Positions 9,003-19,046 of a stretch of 64,000 nucleotides of DNA are shown one piece after another. This DNA is from Olivibacter sp. SDN3. Lineage in GTDB: Bacteria > Bacteroidota > Bacteroidia > Sphingobacteriales > Sphingobacteriaceae. The number at the start of each line of letters is the position of its first letter. Within the stretch, counting starts at the first letter, position 1. The translations under genes and the position numbers were made by a program. The stretch is taken from assembly GCF_014334135.1 (NCBI RefSeq), contig NZ_CP060497.1, forward strand, positions 1,860,001 to 1,924,000, given 5' to 3'. The notes beneath the pieces were generated by a model, which did no database searches, was not told the DNA's origin, and worked only from the letters and a program-made list of their open reading frames with translations.

Positions 9003-10370
9003 TTATAAATGAAATTTTGGAAAAAATAAATAAAAGGTGGTCCCTATATCGGGTGTGGAGCTTACGTCTAGGGTAATGCCATGTAGATCCAATACCTGTT
9101 TCCCAAGATATAAACCAATACCGTGCCCCGGTATTGCCGCGCTCTTAGCTCCCCGGTAAAACAAGTTGAAGATATCTTGCTGATCCGCTGCCTCAATACC
9201 TATACCTTTATCCTTGATAGTAAGGCAAAGCCGTTCTTCATCCTCGTAAAGTTTTATTAAAACAGGCTGGTTGTTGGAAAATTTAAGCGCGTTATCAATG
9301 AGATTACCAATAGCAATCAGGAGCAGTTCTCGGTTCGCCAACACTTCTAAAAGTGCCGGTTTGTTGCGCATCTCTTCCAAATCTATACGCACGATAGCTT
9401 CCGGGTGATGGATGCCGATTTTTTCCAGGAGATCCCAGAGCAGTTCGTCAATTCGCAACTTCATTAATGAAATATTTTTGGAAGCTTCTAATCCCGATAA
9501 CAATAACAAGCCCTCAAGAATGGCTTTGATATGTAACGCATCGTTATGAAGTGCGCGCATCTTTTCTACATATTCGGCGTTGCTCCTATGTTTGGATAGG
9601 GTGACTTCCAGATTGCCTATGATAGAAGCTAAGGGTGTTTTCAATTCATGAGAGGCGTGTTTGAGAAAATTCTGTTGACTCTTAACACCACTTTCTAACC
9701 GGTCTAAAAAGAGATTGAAAGATTCCCTGAGTTCGGTAAGTTCGTCTCTTTCCGTATCGCTCGTCTCCAGTCGCTCGTGTAAATTAGTGGCTGAGATGGT
9801 ATTCACATTGCGGATAAGTCTGGCAAATGGTTTGAATGTTTGTTTAGCTAGCAGGTTGGTAAGTATAAAACTTAAACCTACTCCCAACGCATAAAATAAC
9901 AGCAAATAAAGTCGTAGACGTTTAAGCTGTGAATAACCATCTGCATCAACTGCAGATGCCAATACCACATAGTTGCCTTCATTGTCCTGATAGAAAATCC
10001 CGGAGAATTGCCTCTCCCCGATATCGAAATAAGTAATCTGTTTACGCCTGATACGCTCTAGTATATCAGCATCGATACGGTAATCAAGCGTATCATCTTC
10101 AAAAACCATTCGATTGTTTTCATCAAAAAAACGAATAGATTCATCATGAATCTCTTGATAGCGCTGCTCGATTATTTGGTATTTCTGATCATTTAGCTCA
10201 TCCTTTTCCAGATGAAAAAAAGCTGCAGTTAATGCACTACTTTGTAGTCTTTTATAAAAAGACTGCCGTACATGCTGCTCAAAAAAGAGGTAAGTGCCCA
10301 AGAAGGTGAACCCTAATACAGCGGCAACAATCAAGGTGCTATTCCACGCTAGTTTAAGGCGTATGGTCAT
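9003..10370 (-). CDS. Sensor histidine kinase with HAMP domain (two-component system)
   Basis: A 455-residue membrane kinase. A first transmembrane helix (about 9-31) is followed by an extracytoplasmic sensor region of about 125 residues, a second transmembrane helix (about 155-172), and a HAMP linker. The dimerisation domain has the phosphoacceptor His241 (HASHELKTPLASIIGN). The HATPase_c domain has an N-box (NLIDNALKFS), DKGIGI and GHGIGLYLG. The layout matches CusS/ArlS-like kinases. Its start overlaps the response-regulator stop by 4 bp (ATGA type), so translation is coupled. The stimulus is not evident; no metal efflux genes adjoin it. Confidence 0.93.
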   Translation of the reverse strand: MTIRLKLAWNSTLIVAAVLGFTFLGTYLFFEQHVRQSFYKRLQSSALTAAFFHLEKDELNDQKYQIIEQRYQEIHDESIRFFDENNRMVFEDDTLDYRIDADILERIRRKQITYFDIGERQFSGIFYQDNEGNYVVLASAVDADGYSQLKRLRLYLLLFYALGVGLSFILTNLLAKQTFKPFARLIRNVNTISATNLHERLETSDTERDELTELRESFNLFLDRLESGVKSQQNFLKHASHELKTPLASIIGNLEVTLSKHRSNAEYVEKMRALHNDALHIKAILEGLLLLSGLEASKNISLMKLRIDELLWDLLEKIGIHHPEAIVRIDLEEMRNKPALLEVLANRELLLIAIGNLIDNALKFSNNQPVLIKLYEDEERLCLTIKDKGIGIEAADQQDIFNLFYRGAKSAAIPGHGIGLYLGKQVLDLHGITLDVSSTPDIGTTFYLFFPKFHL

Positions 10371-11056
10371 ACTTCTTTTTTGTGCTTCAATAAATAACCC
10401 CTTCCCTTCACCGTGTGGATGAGTGGGTAATCAAAGCCTTTATCAAGCTTGTTACGTAAATAATTGATGTAAACATCCACCACATTGGTGTGGGTGTTGA
10501 AATGAATATCCCAAACGGCCTCCGCTATCTGGGTTCTGGAAACGACATGCTCCCTGTTTTTCAAGAGATACAATAAGAGTTTATACTCCCTTGGAGAGAG
10601 TATTAAAGTTTTTCCGGCCCGTTTTGCACTCTGTTCGGCAACGTCTACTTCAAGATCAGCATACTTTTGTAGGTCAAGCACACCGTTTTCAAAGGATTTT
10701 CGTCGTAGTTGTGCATGTATTCGAGCCAGCAGTTCGTCAAAATGGAAAGGCTTTCCCAGATAGTCGTCTGCCCCGGCCTGCAAGCCCTTTACCTTTTCTT
10801 CTGTTGTGTCCAACGCACTCAAGATGAGAATAGCAGTAGTGATTTTACGCTGACGTAATACGGTGCATATCTCAAAGCCAGAAATATCCGGCAACATAAT
10901 ATCCAATATAAGGAGATCGAAGTCGGTATCCTGCGTGATAGCCAAGGTTTCATAACCAGTGGAGATACGAGTAACGGAGTACAATTGCTCTTCCAGACCT
11001 TTTTTAATAAATCCAGCTAAGCGGTCGTCATCTTCTACCAATAATATTTTTGTCAT
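10367..11056 (-). CDS. OmpR-family response regulator
   Basis: A 229-residue protein with an N-terminal receiver domain: acidic pocket Glu8-Asp9-Asp10, phosphoacceptor Asp52 in LLILDIMLP, and Lys102 in GKPF. The C-terminal winged-helix DNA-binding domain (about 130-225) includes LSPREYKLLLYLL and HTVKGRGYLL. It is the partner of the overlapping histidine kinase and would activate or repress transcription upon phosphorylation. The 197-bp gap to the divergent cupin gene contains a 5'-AT-rich stretch in which its promoter must lie, but no exact consensus is visible. Confidence 0.94.
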   Translation of the reverse strand: MTKILLVEDDDRLAGFIKKGLEEQLYSVTRISTGYETLAITQDTDFDLLILDIMLPDISGFEICTVLRQRKITTAILILSALDTTEEKVKGLQAGADDYLGKPFHFDELLARIHAQLRRKSFENGVLDLQKYADLEVDVAEQSAKRAGKTLILSPREYKLLLYLLKNREHVVSRTQIAEAVWDIHFNTHTNVVDVYINYLRNKLDKGFDYPLIHTVKGRGYLLKHKKEV

Positions 11057-11253
11057 TCTCTAGCTGCTTGTAATAGGCAAAATAAGAATTTTAATAGCGC
11101 ATTTCAAATTAGATTGTTCTAATATAGCCTGCTTCACGGTAATGCTTCCTTAACCAGGCAAGCTGCGCTCGAGCGCATAAAAGCAAAGAACTAGCGCTAA
11201 AGCCTAACACCTAATCAAAAAAACTCATTATCTTAGCAAAAAAATAAATAAAT

Positions 11254-11754
11254 ATGACAGCGATAGCTAAACAAGAAATATTTGCGGAAATCGAAAAAAA
11301 CTTAAGTAGCCAGGGGTTTACCATTGACAAACAAGATCAAACACGTCCTTGGGGCGGTTTCTTTGTCATCGACGAAAGTCAGGCCCAAAAATTTGCAGAT
11401 ACTTACTTTGATGGGCTAAATGTTCAAGATTTGAAAATTTCGGGAAAATTAAGCCCTAAAATCTTAGTGGTAGCACCTCAGAAACGCTTATCTTGGCAAT
11501 ATCATCACAGACGTGCCGAAATTTGGCAGGTTATTAAAGGTGAAGTAGGTGTTGTAATCAGCGATACAGACGTAGAGAATGAAGTGAAAACCAAAAAGCC
11601 AGGAGACGTAATCAAACTGGAAAAAGGAGAGCGTCATCGTTTGGTAGGTCTTGATGGTTGGGGTATCTTAGCAGAGATCTGGCAGCATACAGATATAGAG
11701 AATCCTTCTGATGAGGAAGATATTGTTCGTGTGCAGGACGATTTTGGACGATAG
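11254..11754 (+). CDS. Cupin-domain protein, mannose-6-phosphate isomerase type II-like
   Basis: A 166-residue single-domain cupin. The first cupin motif carries the metal-ligand set in WQYHHRRAEIWQV. The second motif includes PGDVIKLEKGERHRLVGL. Together these resemble the C-terminal cupin of bifunctional mannose-1-phosphate guanylyltransferase/phosphomannose isomerases. Members are often annotated as phosphoheptose or mannose-6-phosphate isomerase, but the activity of short stand-alone forms is largely unproven. The variant TATCTTAG about 18-25 bp before the start could be a -7 element. It precedes parE by 66 bp on the same strand; a functional link is not obvious. Confidence 0.75.
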   Translation: MTAIAKQEIFAEIEKNLSSQGFTIDKQDQTRPWGGFFVIDESQAQKFADTYFDGLNVQDLKISGKLSPKILVVAPQKRLSWQYHHRRAEIWQVIKGEVGVVISDTDVENEVKTKKPGDVIKLEKGERHRLVGLDGWGILAEIWQHTDIENPSDEEDIVRVQDDFGR

Positions 11755-11820
11755 CAGCTTGTAAGTAGTAGGGTCGTGGAGTAGAAAACAGCTCAACCCG
11801 TAACACATAACAAAGAGTCT

Positions 11821-13695
11821 ATGACAAATTACAACGAAGATAGTATTCGATCACTCGATTGGAAAGAACATATCCGCTTACGTCCGGGGATGTACATCGG
11901 TAAATTAGGAGATGGATCTGCCTATGATGACGGTATATATGTACTGTTAAAGGAAGTGGTGGATAACTCTATCGATGAGTTTGTGATGGGTGCCGGACGA
12001 ACGATCGACATAAATGTTAGCGAGCTCAAAGTTGCTGTTCGTGATTATGGTCGCGGAATACCTATAGGAAGTGTAGTTGATGTGGTGTCTAAAATAAACA
12101 CCGGAGGTAAATACGATAGTAAAGCCTTTCAGAAATCGGTAGGTTTGAACGGGGTGGGTACGAAAGCAGTGAACGCGCTTTCTTCCGCCTTTACCGTACA
12201 GGCATACAGGGCAGGGCGTACCCGTATAGCAGAGTTTAGTAAAGGTGAGCTGCTGCACGATGAAGAAAAGGAAACCACACAGCGCAACGGTACTGCAGTA
12301 AGTTTTATCCCTGATGATACCATTTTCCGGAATTATAAATATCGGCCCGAGTTTGTGGAGAATATGATTTGGAATTATGTTTTCTTGAATGCAGGCTTAA
12401 CCATCAATTTCAATGGGCAAAAATTCATCTCTGAAAATGGTTTGCGTGATCTGTTGGAGCGTAACATTGATGTGGAAGCGATGCGCTACCCTATCATTCA
12501 CCTGAAGGGAGATGATATAGAGGTGGCGATGACTCATGGACAACAGTATGGAGAAGAGTATTACTCTTTCGTCAATGGTCAGCATACTACGCAAGGGGGT
12601 ACTCACCAGGCGGCATTCCGTGAAGCAGTGGTGAAAACCATACGTGAATTTTATAAAAAGGAATTCGATGCAGCAGATATCCGCGCTTCTATTATTGCCG
12701 CAATTGCCATCAAGGTACAAGAACCCGTATTTGAATCGCAAACGAAAACCAAGCTGGGTTCGCAGAGTGTCGGTCCGGAAGGGCCAACCGTGCGTACCTT
12801 TATCAACGACTTTGTAAAGAAGTCTTTAGACGATTACCTGCATAGGCATCAAGATGCTGCAGATGCATTGTTAAAACGTATTTTACAATCCGAGCGGGAA
12901 CGTAAAGACATCGCCGGTATTAAAAAACTGGCTAACGAACGTGCTAAGAAAGCGTCTCTCCATAACCGGAAGTTGCGTGATTGCAAGATTCACTACGATG
13001 ATAAAAATGAACGTAACCAGGAGACCACGCTCTTTATCACGGAGGGTGATTCTGCCAGTGGTTCGATTACAAAATCACGTGATGTGCAAACGCAGGCGGT
13101 ATTCAGCTTAAAAGGTAAACCACTCAATGCATTTGGGCTTACCAAAAAAGTGGTTTACGAAAACGAGGAGTTTAATTTGCTGCAACACGCACTGAATATT
13201 GAGGATGGCTTGGATGGCTTACGTTATAACAATATCGTAATCGCTACAGATGCTGACGTAGATGGGATGCACATTCGCTTATTGCTAATGACATTTTTCT
13301 TACAGTTTTTTCCCGATCTTGTCAAGGCAGGGCACGTTTCGATCTTACAGACGCCTTTATTCAGGGTTAGAAATAAAAAAGAGACAATCTATTGTTACAA
13401 TGACGAAGAAAGGCAGCGAGCAATACTAAAGCTTGGAGGAAAGCCGGAAATTACCCGATTTAAAGGTTTGGGGGAAATTTCTCCTGATGAATTCGGCCTT
13501 TTCATCGGAAAAGATATGCGTTTGGATCCTGTAATCCTTTCTAAAGATCAGAAAATACAGCAGCTGCTAGCCTATTATATGGGTAAAAACACACCCGATC
13601 GACAGAAGCATATCGTCAATAATCTTCGGATCGAGCAAGATGTTTTAGCAGAGGAAGAAGCGTTGAAAGAAAAGAGTTTAAAAGAAGCCGTGTAG
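11821..13695 (+). CDS. parE: DNA topoisomerase IV subunit B
   Basis: A 624-residue type IIA topoisomerase ATPase subunit. The GHKL ATPase domain has VDNSIDE and [11 protein letters not shown]. The transducer domain follows, then the Toprim domain with EGDSASGS (catalytic Glu408) and the metal-binding DADVDGMH. The opening ([20 protein letters not shown]) and the length are typical of Bacteroidota ParE rather than GyrB. Together with the ParC encoded about 11 kb downstream it forms the heterotetramer that decatenates daughter chromosomes. Unlike many bacteria, parE and parC are not adjacent here. purU follows only 9 bp downstream, which suggests co-transcription. Confidence 0.93.
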   Translation: MTNYNEDSIRSLDWKEHIRLRPGMYIGKLGDGSAYDDGIYVLLKEVVDNSIDEFVMGAGRTIDINVSELKVAVRDYGRGIPIGSVVDVVSKINTGGKYDSKAFQKSVGLNGVGTKAVNALSSAFTVQAYRAGRTRIAEFSKGELLHDEEKETTQRNGTAVSFIPDDTIFRNYKYRPEFVENMIWNYVFLNAGLTINFNGQKFISENGLRDLLERNIDVEAMRYPIIHLKGDDIEVAMTHGQQYGEEYYSFVNGQHTTQGGTHQAAFREAVVKTIREFYKKEFDAADIRASIIAAIAIKVQEPVFESQTKTKLGSQSVGPEGPTVRTFINDFVKKSLDDYLHRHQDAADALLKRILQSERERKDIAGIKKLANERAKKASLHNRKLRDCKIHYDDKNERNQETTLFITEGDSASGSITKSRDVQTQAVFSLKGKPLNAFGLTKKVVYENEEFNLLQHALNIEDGLDGLRYNNIVIATDADVDGMHIRLLLMTFFLQFFPDLVKAGHVSILQTPLFRVRNKKETIYCYNDEERQRAILKLGGKPEITRFKGLGEISPDEFGLFIGKDMRLDPVILSKDQKIQQLLAYYMGKNTPDRQKHIVNNLRIEQDVLAEEEALKEKSLKEAV

Positions 13696-13704
13696 CACAA
13701 GGAA

Positions 13705-14544
13705 ATGGAGCAGACATTAATCCTTATACAGTGCACAGATGCCGTAGGCTTGGTGTCTTCGATAGCGCATGTCGTGGCAGATCATCGGCTTAATATTGTT
13801 ACCATGCGTGAGTATGTGGAAGAGGCTTCCAAGCGCTTTTTTGCGCGTATAGTCTGTACCGGTGAACTGTTGGATGTGCAAAGGCTAACGGCAGAACTGG
13901 CGGGAGCCCTGCCTAAAGGTGCACAGGTGAAGGTTAACCCTCCGAAACAGAAACGCCTAGCGGTTCTGGTTACAAAAGAACCGCACTGTTTGGGAGATAC
14001 GTTGGTCCGCCACTTTTTTAATGTCTTAGGAGCTGAAATATGTTGCGTAATAGGTAATTACGATAATTTGCGTGAATTTACAGAGCGGTTTGATGTACCC
14101 TTTCATTATGTCACGCATGAAGGTAAAAGTAAAGACGATTTTGAGCGTGAACTCCATAAAACTATTTACAGCTATCGTCCGGATTTTGTGGTGTTAGCTA
14201 AGTTCATGCGTATATTGTCTCCTATCTTTGTAGCGCATTACAGTGGGAAGATTGTTAACATCCATCACTCTTTTCTACCGGCTTTTGTCGGCGCAAACCC
14301 TTACCAACAAGCATATACCAGAGGGGTGAAGCTGATCGGTGCCACGGCACATTTTGTAACTGATGATTTGGACGAAGGGCCAATTATTGCGCAAGATATA
14401 AAACCGGTAAATCATACCTATACAGCAAATGATATGAGGAGAGCAGGCAAAGAGATCGAAAAGGCCGTGCTGAACAAGGCTTTATCACTCATCATTGAAG
14501 ATAGGGTGTTTATTACGGGAAATAAAACCGTGGTTTTCGATTAG
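13705..14544 (+). CDS. purU: Formyltetrahydrofolate deformylase
   Basis: A 279-residue enzyme with an N-terminal ACT domain (about 4-80; IQCTDAVGLVSSIAHVVADH) and a C-terminal formyltransferase-fold domain (about 88-275). The latter contains the active-site signature IHHSFLPAFVGANPY and, further on, GATAHFVTDDLDEGPII with the conserved His and Asp. It hydrolyses 10-formyl-THF to THF and formate, balancing one-carbon pools and supplying formate for purine synthesis. The family length is about 280, so it is complete. It sits 9 bp after parE and is probably read from the same message. Confidence 0.95.
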   Translation: MEQTLILIQCTDAVGLVSSIAHVVADHRLNIVTMREYVEEASKRFFARIVCTGELLDVQRLTAELAGALPKGAQVKVNPPKQKRLAVLVTKEPHCLGDTLVRHFFNVLGAEICCVIGNYDNLREFTERFDVPFHYVTHEGKSKDDFERELHKTIYSYRPDFVVLAKFMRILSPIFVAHYSGKIVNIHHSFLPAFVGANPYQQAYTRGVKLIGATAHFVTDDLDEGPIIAQDIKPVNHTYTANDMRRAGKEIEKAVLNKALSLIIEDRVFITGNKTVVFD

Positions 14545-14546
14545 GT

Positions 14547-14637
14547 CATGAGCCGTGTAAAAGTATAGTGTTCAAACCTCCGGTTCCGCTCCTTAGCTAT
14601 ATTATAAGCCTGAAAAGATATGAATAAACCGGCTCAT
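14547..14637 (+). repeat. Inverted repeat in purU 3' spacer
   Basis: Perfect 9-bp arms CATGAGCCG (14547-14555) and CGGCTCATG (14629-14637) flank about 73 nt. It starts 2 nt after the purU stop. There is no U-tract, so a terminator role is doubtful. Confidence 0.4.
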
Positions 14638-14722
14638 GCAAGCTTCATTGCCATAAAAATAAACCGAGTGTAACGAGCTCATTTATTCCATTGAACGCTT
14701 ACGCTCATAAATAATTATTCGA

Positions 14723-15388
14723 ATGAAAAAACTGATAACGATCTGTAGCTTTTTCTTACTGGGAACAATAACTTTCGTCTTTGCACAGCAAAAAGAAAGT
14801 TATCCCTTTGAAAAGGAAATTATCGCATTCAAAAAGCTCGACGCTGCAAAGACACCTGAAAAGAACGGGGTACTCTTTATCGGAAGCTCATCGATCAGGT
14901 TATGGGACGATCTGGAAAAACGATTTTCAGATAAACCCATCATTAAACGAGGGGTAGGAGGTTGTGAATTGTCACATTTCGTTGATCACTATATGGATGC
15001 TATCGTATACCCCTATAAGGCTAGGCAAATATTCGTGTATGCTGGAGAAAATGATATTGTTAATGGTAAAAAACCAAAAGAGGTTGCTGATAATTTCAAA
15101 AAGCTGTGGGAAATGATCCGCGAAAAGCAACCCGATGTCTCCATTTTTTACTTGTCTATAAAGCCAAGCAGCAGCCGTACTGACCTGCAAAGTAAGTTTG
15201 AAAGGACTAATCTTAGGATCAAGAAATTTCTCCGGGGTAAAGCAAACGGAACCTATATAGACCTTGCTTCGGTAGTAGAAGGCCCAGATGGCAAACCAAA
15301 CGATAATTTGTTTGAATCCGATCGTCTACATCTGAACAGCAGAGGTTATGATCGTTGGGAAGTCGTTTTACGGCAGTTTGTGAAGTAA
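14723..15388 (+). CDS. Secreted SGNH/GDSL-family hydrolase
   Basis: A 221-residue protein with a signal peptide (cleavage near TFVFAQQ). Block I is LFIGSSSIRLWDD, with the nucleophile serine in GSSS. Block II is GVGGCELS, supplying the glycine oxyanion residue. Block III is AGENDIVNGKKP, with Asn. Block V is ESDRLHLNSRGY, with catalytic Asp and His. This is the esterase/acetylhydrolase pattern seen in platelet-activating-factor-acetylhydrolase-like enzymes, often acting as deacetylases on carbohydrates. The substrate is unknown. It is an independent unit: 178 bp separate it from purU and a strong terminator follows. Confidence 0.9.
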   Translation: MKKLITICSFFLLGTITFVFAQQKESYPFEKEIIAFKKLDAAKTPEKNGVLFIGSSSIRLWDDLEKRFSDKPIIKRGVGGCELSHFVDHYMDAIVYPYKARQIFVYAGENDIVNGKKPKEVADNFKKLWEMIREKQPDVSIFYLSIKPSSSRTDLQSKFERTNLRIKKFLRGKANGTYIDLASVVEGPDGKPNDNLFESDRLHLNSRGYDRWEVVLRQFVK

Positions 15389-15420
15389 CCGGGGTTTCAC
15401 TATAGCACAGAGTTGATATA

Positions 15421-15454
15421 AACAAAAGCTCGCAATAGGCGAGCTTTTGTTGTT
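15421..15454 (+). terminator. Rho-independent terminator after the SGNH hydrolase gene
   Basis: A perfect 13-bp stem (15421-15433 with 15439-15451) encloses the 5-nt loop AATAG. The descending arm ends in a T-rich run (CTTTTGTTGTT). Because the A-run on the other side mirrors it, it may act on both strands. It cleanly separates the hydrolase gene from the susC region. Confidence 0.9.
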
Positions 15455-15772
15455 ACTGGTACAGCCTTTATCGTTTTATAACGCTATCAAGTTATGTCGC
15501 ACTTAGTAGTTCTTCTGATGAACTAATTGTAAAAAATCCTTCAATTATTGGTGTTTTTCTTAATATTTAGAGGAAGTCATTAGCAATTTATAACTTTTTT
15601 TTGTTTCATAATTTTCTATGCTTATGTTTACAGCCGCCATTTAAATTAAAACCTCATTAGATGATACTACTTAATCAATTTATAGAATCTAATATCTGCT
15701 GCGTAATCAAGATAAACGTAATCTGTACAGTTATAGCCTGCTAAATCATTTTTTTAATAAACACCTACTATT
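15455..15772 (+). other. AT-rich leader/promoter region of the first susC
   Basis: About 318 bp without a gene, strongly AT-rich. It must hold the susC promoter, but no exact TTTG/TAnnTTTG pair stands out. There is no sigma/anti-sigma pair or hybrid two-component regulator nearby that would point to a particular control. Confidence 0.5.
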
Positions 15773-18700
15773 ATGAACATTAATTACAGACCTACTAAAA
15801 AGGTTTTGTTTCCCATGCTGGTGCTTGCACTGGGCTTTTCGCCGAATGTCGGACTAGCAGGGAAATCGGTTGTGGCCGATCCCTTAAAGGCTTCCAGAAC
15901 CTTGAAACAGCAACAACAAACCATTACGGGAAAAGTTAACTCCATGACTGGAAACGAGGGTGTCCCTGGAGTAAGTGTACTCATCAAAGGAACACAGAGA
16001 GGCACTAGTACAGATGGCGATGGCCAATTCAGCTTGGAAAACGTACCTGCCAATGCTACTTTGGTTTTTACGATGGTGGGGTACAAAACCCACGAAGAGC
16101 CTGTGGGCGATCAGACGACCATAACCGTTGTGCTACAAGATGATCTTGCAAATCTAGAGGAGGTCGTTGTGGTGGGGTATGGAACACAGAAGAAAGAAAC
16201 CGTGACAGGTTCGGTAACAACCGTTAGAAGTGAAGAGTTGGTCAAATCGCCTTCATTAAATGTTTCCAATTCATTGGCAGGAAGGTTGCCAGGGGTAATC
16301 GCTACCCAGGCCAGTGGAGAGCCGGGTGCTGATGGTTCCAACTTACAGATCAGAGGAACAAACACCTTGGGAAACAGCAGCCCTTTGGTTGTGATCGATG
16401 GTATACCGGCCAGAACGGGGGGTATCGAACGCTTAAACCCTGCTGACATTGACAACATTTCCGTATTGAAGGATGCCGCAGCGGCAATTTACGGTGCTCG
16501 GGCAGCAAACGGGGTGATTCTTGTAACTACCAAAAGAGGTAAATCGGGTAGGCCGCTTTTATCCTACACGTATAACCAGGGGTTCGCCCAACCTACCGTC
16601 ATTCCAAAATTAACCGACGCCGTCCAGTACGCTGAAATGCGAAATGAATTAGAACTCTTCAAATTGCCGGTGGCAGAGTGGGGAGAGGCGAATGGCGCAT
16701 TGAGAGACCAAGGTAGCTACACACGGCCAAATGGATCCGTGCTTACCGCTCCTTTCTCCCCGGAAGCTTTTCAACTTTTTAGAGATGGTTCAGACCCATG
16801 GGGGCATCCCAATACGGATTGGTACGGCGAAACCTTAAAAACCTTTTCACCACAAAGCCGACACAATGTACAACTTACAGGTGGTTCAGAAAACTTTCAG
16901 TACTTAACCTCCATCGGTTATCAAAATCAAGATGGTTATTACAAAAACTCTGCAACAGGTTATAAACAGTATGATATGCGGATCAATCTTGATGCCAAGA
17001 TAAGTAAGTATATCGACGCGAAAATCGGTGTATTAGGTCGTCAGGAAAACCGCAATTATCCTACGAAATCTGCAGGTACAATCTTTCGGATGCTGATGCG
17101 TGGAAACCCAACGATGCCAGCTTATTGGCCAAATGGTATGCCCGGTCCAGATATCGAAAATGGAGAGAACCCGGTAGTTATCACTACCGATCAAACCGGA
17201 TATGACAGAAATAAACAATACTTCTTTCAAACGAACGGTCAATTGGATATTCAGATTCCATGGGTAGAAGGTCTAAAATTCACGGGTACAGCGGCCATCG
17301 ATAAATTTGTTCGTCAAGGTAAAAGATGGGAAACTCCATGGTATCTATACACTTGGCAGGGAGCTTATGAGGACGATGGTGTGACGCCTGCCCTTGTGCG
17401 GGGGGAACGTGGCTTTCCTGATCCTCGCTTGACGCAGGAGAATGAAGACCAGCTTAATATTATGCTCGGAGGAGTCTTGAACTATGATCGCTCTTTTGGT
17501 GACCATCAATTCAATATCATGGCAGGATTGAATAGAGAAACCATTGATAATGATAATTTCAGTGCCTTTAGAAGGTTCTTCATTTCAAACGCGATTGATT
17601 ATCTGATTGCTGGTGGTGAACGGGAGAAAGACAATAATGGAGGAGCTTGGCAACAAGCGCGGTTAAACTATTTCGGCCGCGTTGGTTATAATTATAAAGA
17701 GAAGTACCTTCTCGAGTTTTTATGGCGCTACGATGGTTCCTATATGTTTCCAAGAGATAGCCGATTTGGTTTCTTCCCAGGAGTGCTTGGAGGATGGCGT
17801 ATTTCCGAAGAGAACTTCTGGAAAGAAAATGTATCCTTTATCAACTACCTAAAATTGAGGGGATCTTGGGGCCGAATGGGTAATGATAATATATACTTCA
17901 ATAATAACTATCAAGAAGGCGATCTATTAGGTGACGATGCCTCCTTGCAGGAATATCAATACTTTTCTACTTATGGCTTTGGTACCTATATCGTAGACGG
18001 ACAGTTGGTAAAATCATTGTACGAATCTCGGGTGCCCAATACGATGGTTACCTGGGAGGTAGCCGATAACTATAATATTGGTTTAGATGGGCAATTGTTC
18101 GATGGAAAAATCAATTTTGAGTTTGACGTATTCATGAACAATCGCTCCAATATCTTGTGGCAACGTAATGCGTCGATTCCGCAGAGCACCGGAATGACAT
18201 TACCTGCGGAAAATATTGGAAGGGTAACAAATCGCGGATGGGAGTTTAACATAGGTTACAATGGTGCAGCAGGCGAGTTTAAATATAATGTTAGTGTTAA
18301 CGGAGGCTATACCAAGAATAAAATCATGTTCTGGGATGAGGCTCCGGGAGCGCCCGAGTGGCAAAGGGCTACCGGAAGAGTGACCGACGCACAGTTGTAT
18401 TATATATATGATGGCGTATTTAGGGATGAAGAGGATATTGCCAATAATACCGTCGACTATAGCGCGGTAACCAATAATATTCGTCCTGGCGATATGAAAT
18501 ATCTCGATTATGATGGCGATGGTAAGATTACTCCTGATGACCGCGTACGGCGAGACAGAAATCGCCAACCGCGATTTCAGGGTGGATTGAATATAGGATT
18601 GCAGTATAAGAACTTTGACCTTACGGTGCTATTTCAAGGAGCAGCCGGAGGTGAGCTGCGTGTAGGAACGGATGAATCAGGCGCTATAGGAAATTACCTT

Positions 18701-19033
18701 CACGAATTTTATGAAAATCGCTGGACGGTAGATAATCCAAGCAGTGAACATCCGCGCATTACCGATAGAAGTGATCAATATTATTCTAATAATAATACCT
18801 ATTGGTTGCAAAGTACTAATTATATCCGCCTTAAAAATTTAGAATTAGGATATACGCTTCCTACCCATCTGGGAGAAAGAGTAGGTATCAGCAACCTACG
18901 GATTTACGCTAGCGGGTTTAATTTACTGACATTTAGTAAGATGAAGGCGTATGATCCGGAATCTACTAACGTATTGGGTCAATACTATCCACAATCCCGT
19001 ATCATTAATATGGGGCTAGCTGTAACCTTTTAA
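15773..19033 (+). CDS. SusC/RagA-family TonB-linked outer-membrane transporter
   Basis: A 1086-residue transporter. The N-terminal signal peptide is followed by a carboxypeptidase-regulatory-like domain (about 50-125; ITGKVNS, VLIKGTQRGTSTD). A TonB-box-like segment EEVVVVGYGTQKK comes next, then the plug (SLAGRLPGV, LQIRGTNTL, DAAAAIYGARAANGVILVTT) and a large barrel ending at AVTF. With the SusD-like lipoprotein encoded 13 bp downstream it forms the lidded uptake complex for oligosaccharides, peptides or other nutrients. No glycoside hydrolase, sulfatase or regulator accompanies the pair, so the ligand is unknown. Confidence 0.96.
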   Translation: MNINYRPTKKVLFPMLVLALGFSPNVGLAGKSVVADPLKASRTLKQQQQTITGKVNSMTGNEGVPGVSVLIKGTQRGTSTDGDGQFSLENVPANATLVFTMVGYKTHEEPVGDQTTITVVLQDDLANLEEVVVVGYGTQKKETVTGSVTTVRSEELVKSPSLNVSNSLAGRLPGVIATQASGEPGADGSNLQIRGTNTLGNSSPLVVIDGIPARTGGIERLNPADIDNISVLKDAAAAIYGARAANGVILVTTKRGKSGRPLLSYTYNQGFAQPTVIPKLTDAVQYAEMRNELELFKLPVAEWGEANGALRDQGSYTRPNGSVLTAPFSPEAFQLFRDGSDPWGHPNTDWYGETLKTFSPQSRHNVQLTGGSENFQYLTSIGYQNQDGYYKNSATGYKQYDMRINLDAKISKYIDAKIGVLGRQENRNYPTKSAGTIFRMLMRGNPTMPAYWPNGMPGPDIENGENPVVITTDQTGYDRNKQYFFQTNGQLDIQIPWVEGLKFTGTAAIDKFVRQGKRWETPWYLYTWQGAYEDDGVTPALVRGERGFPDPRLTQENEDQLNIMLGGVLNYDRSFGDHQFNIMAGLNRETIDNDNFSAFRRFFISNAIDYLIAGGEREKDNNGGAWQQARLNYFGRVGYNYKEKYLLEFLWRYDGSYMFPRDSRFGFFPGVLGGWRISEENFWKENVSFINYLKLRGSWGRMGNDNIYFNNNYQEGDLLGDDASLQEYQYFSTYGFGTYIVDGQLVKSLYESRVPNTMVTWEVADNYNIGLDGQLFDGKINFEFDVFMNNRSNILWQRNASIPQSTGMTLPAENIGRVTNRGWEFNIGYNGAAGEFKYNVSVNGGYTKNKIMFWDEAPGAPEWQRATGRVTDAQLYYIYDGVFRDEEDIANNTVDYSAVTNNIRPGDMKYLDYDGDGKITPDDRVRRDRNRQPRFQGGLNIGLQYKNFDLTVLFQGAAGGELRVGTDESGAIGNYLHEFYENRWTVDNPSSEHPRITDRSDQYYSNNNTYWLQSTNYIRLKNLELGYTLPTHLGERVGISNLRIYASGFNLLTFSKMKAYDPESTNVLGQYYPQSRIINMGLAVTF

Positions 19034-19046
19034 ATAGACTACTATC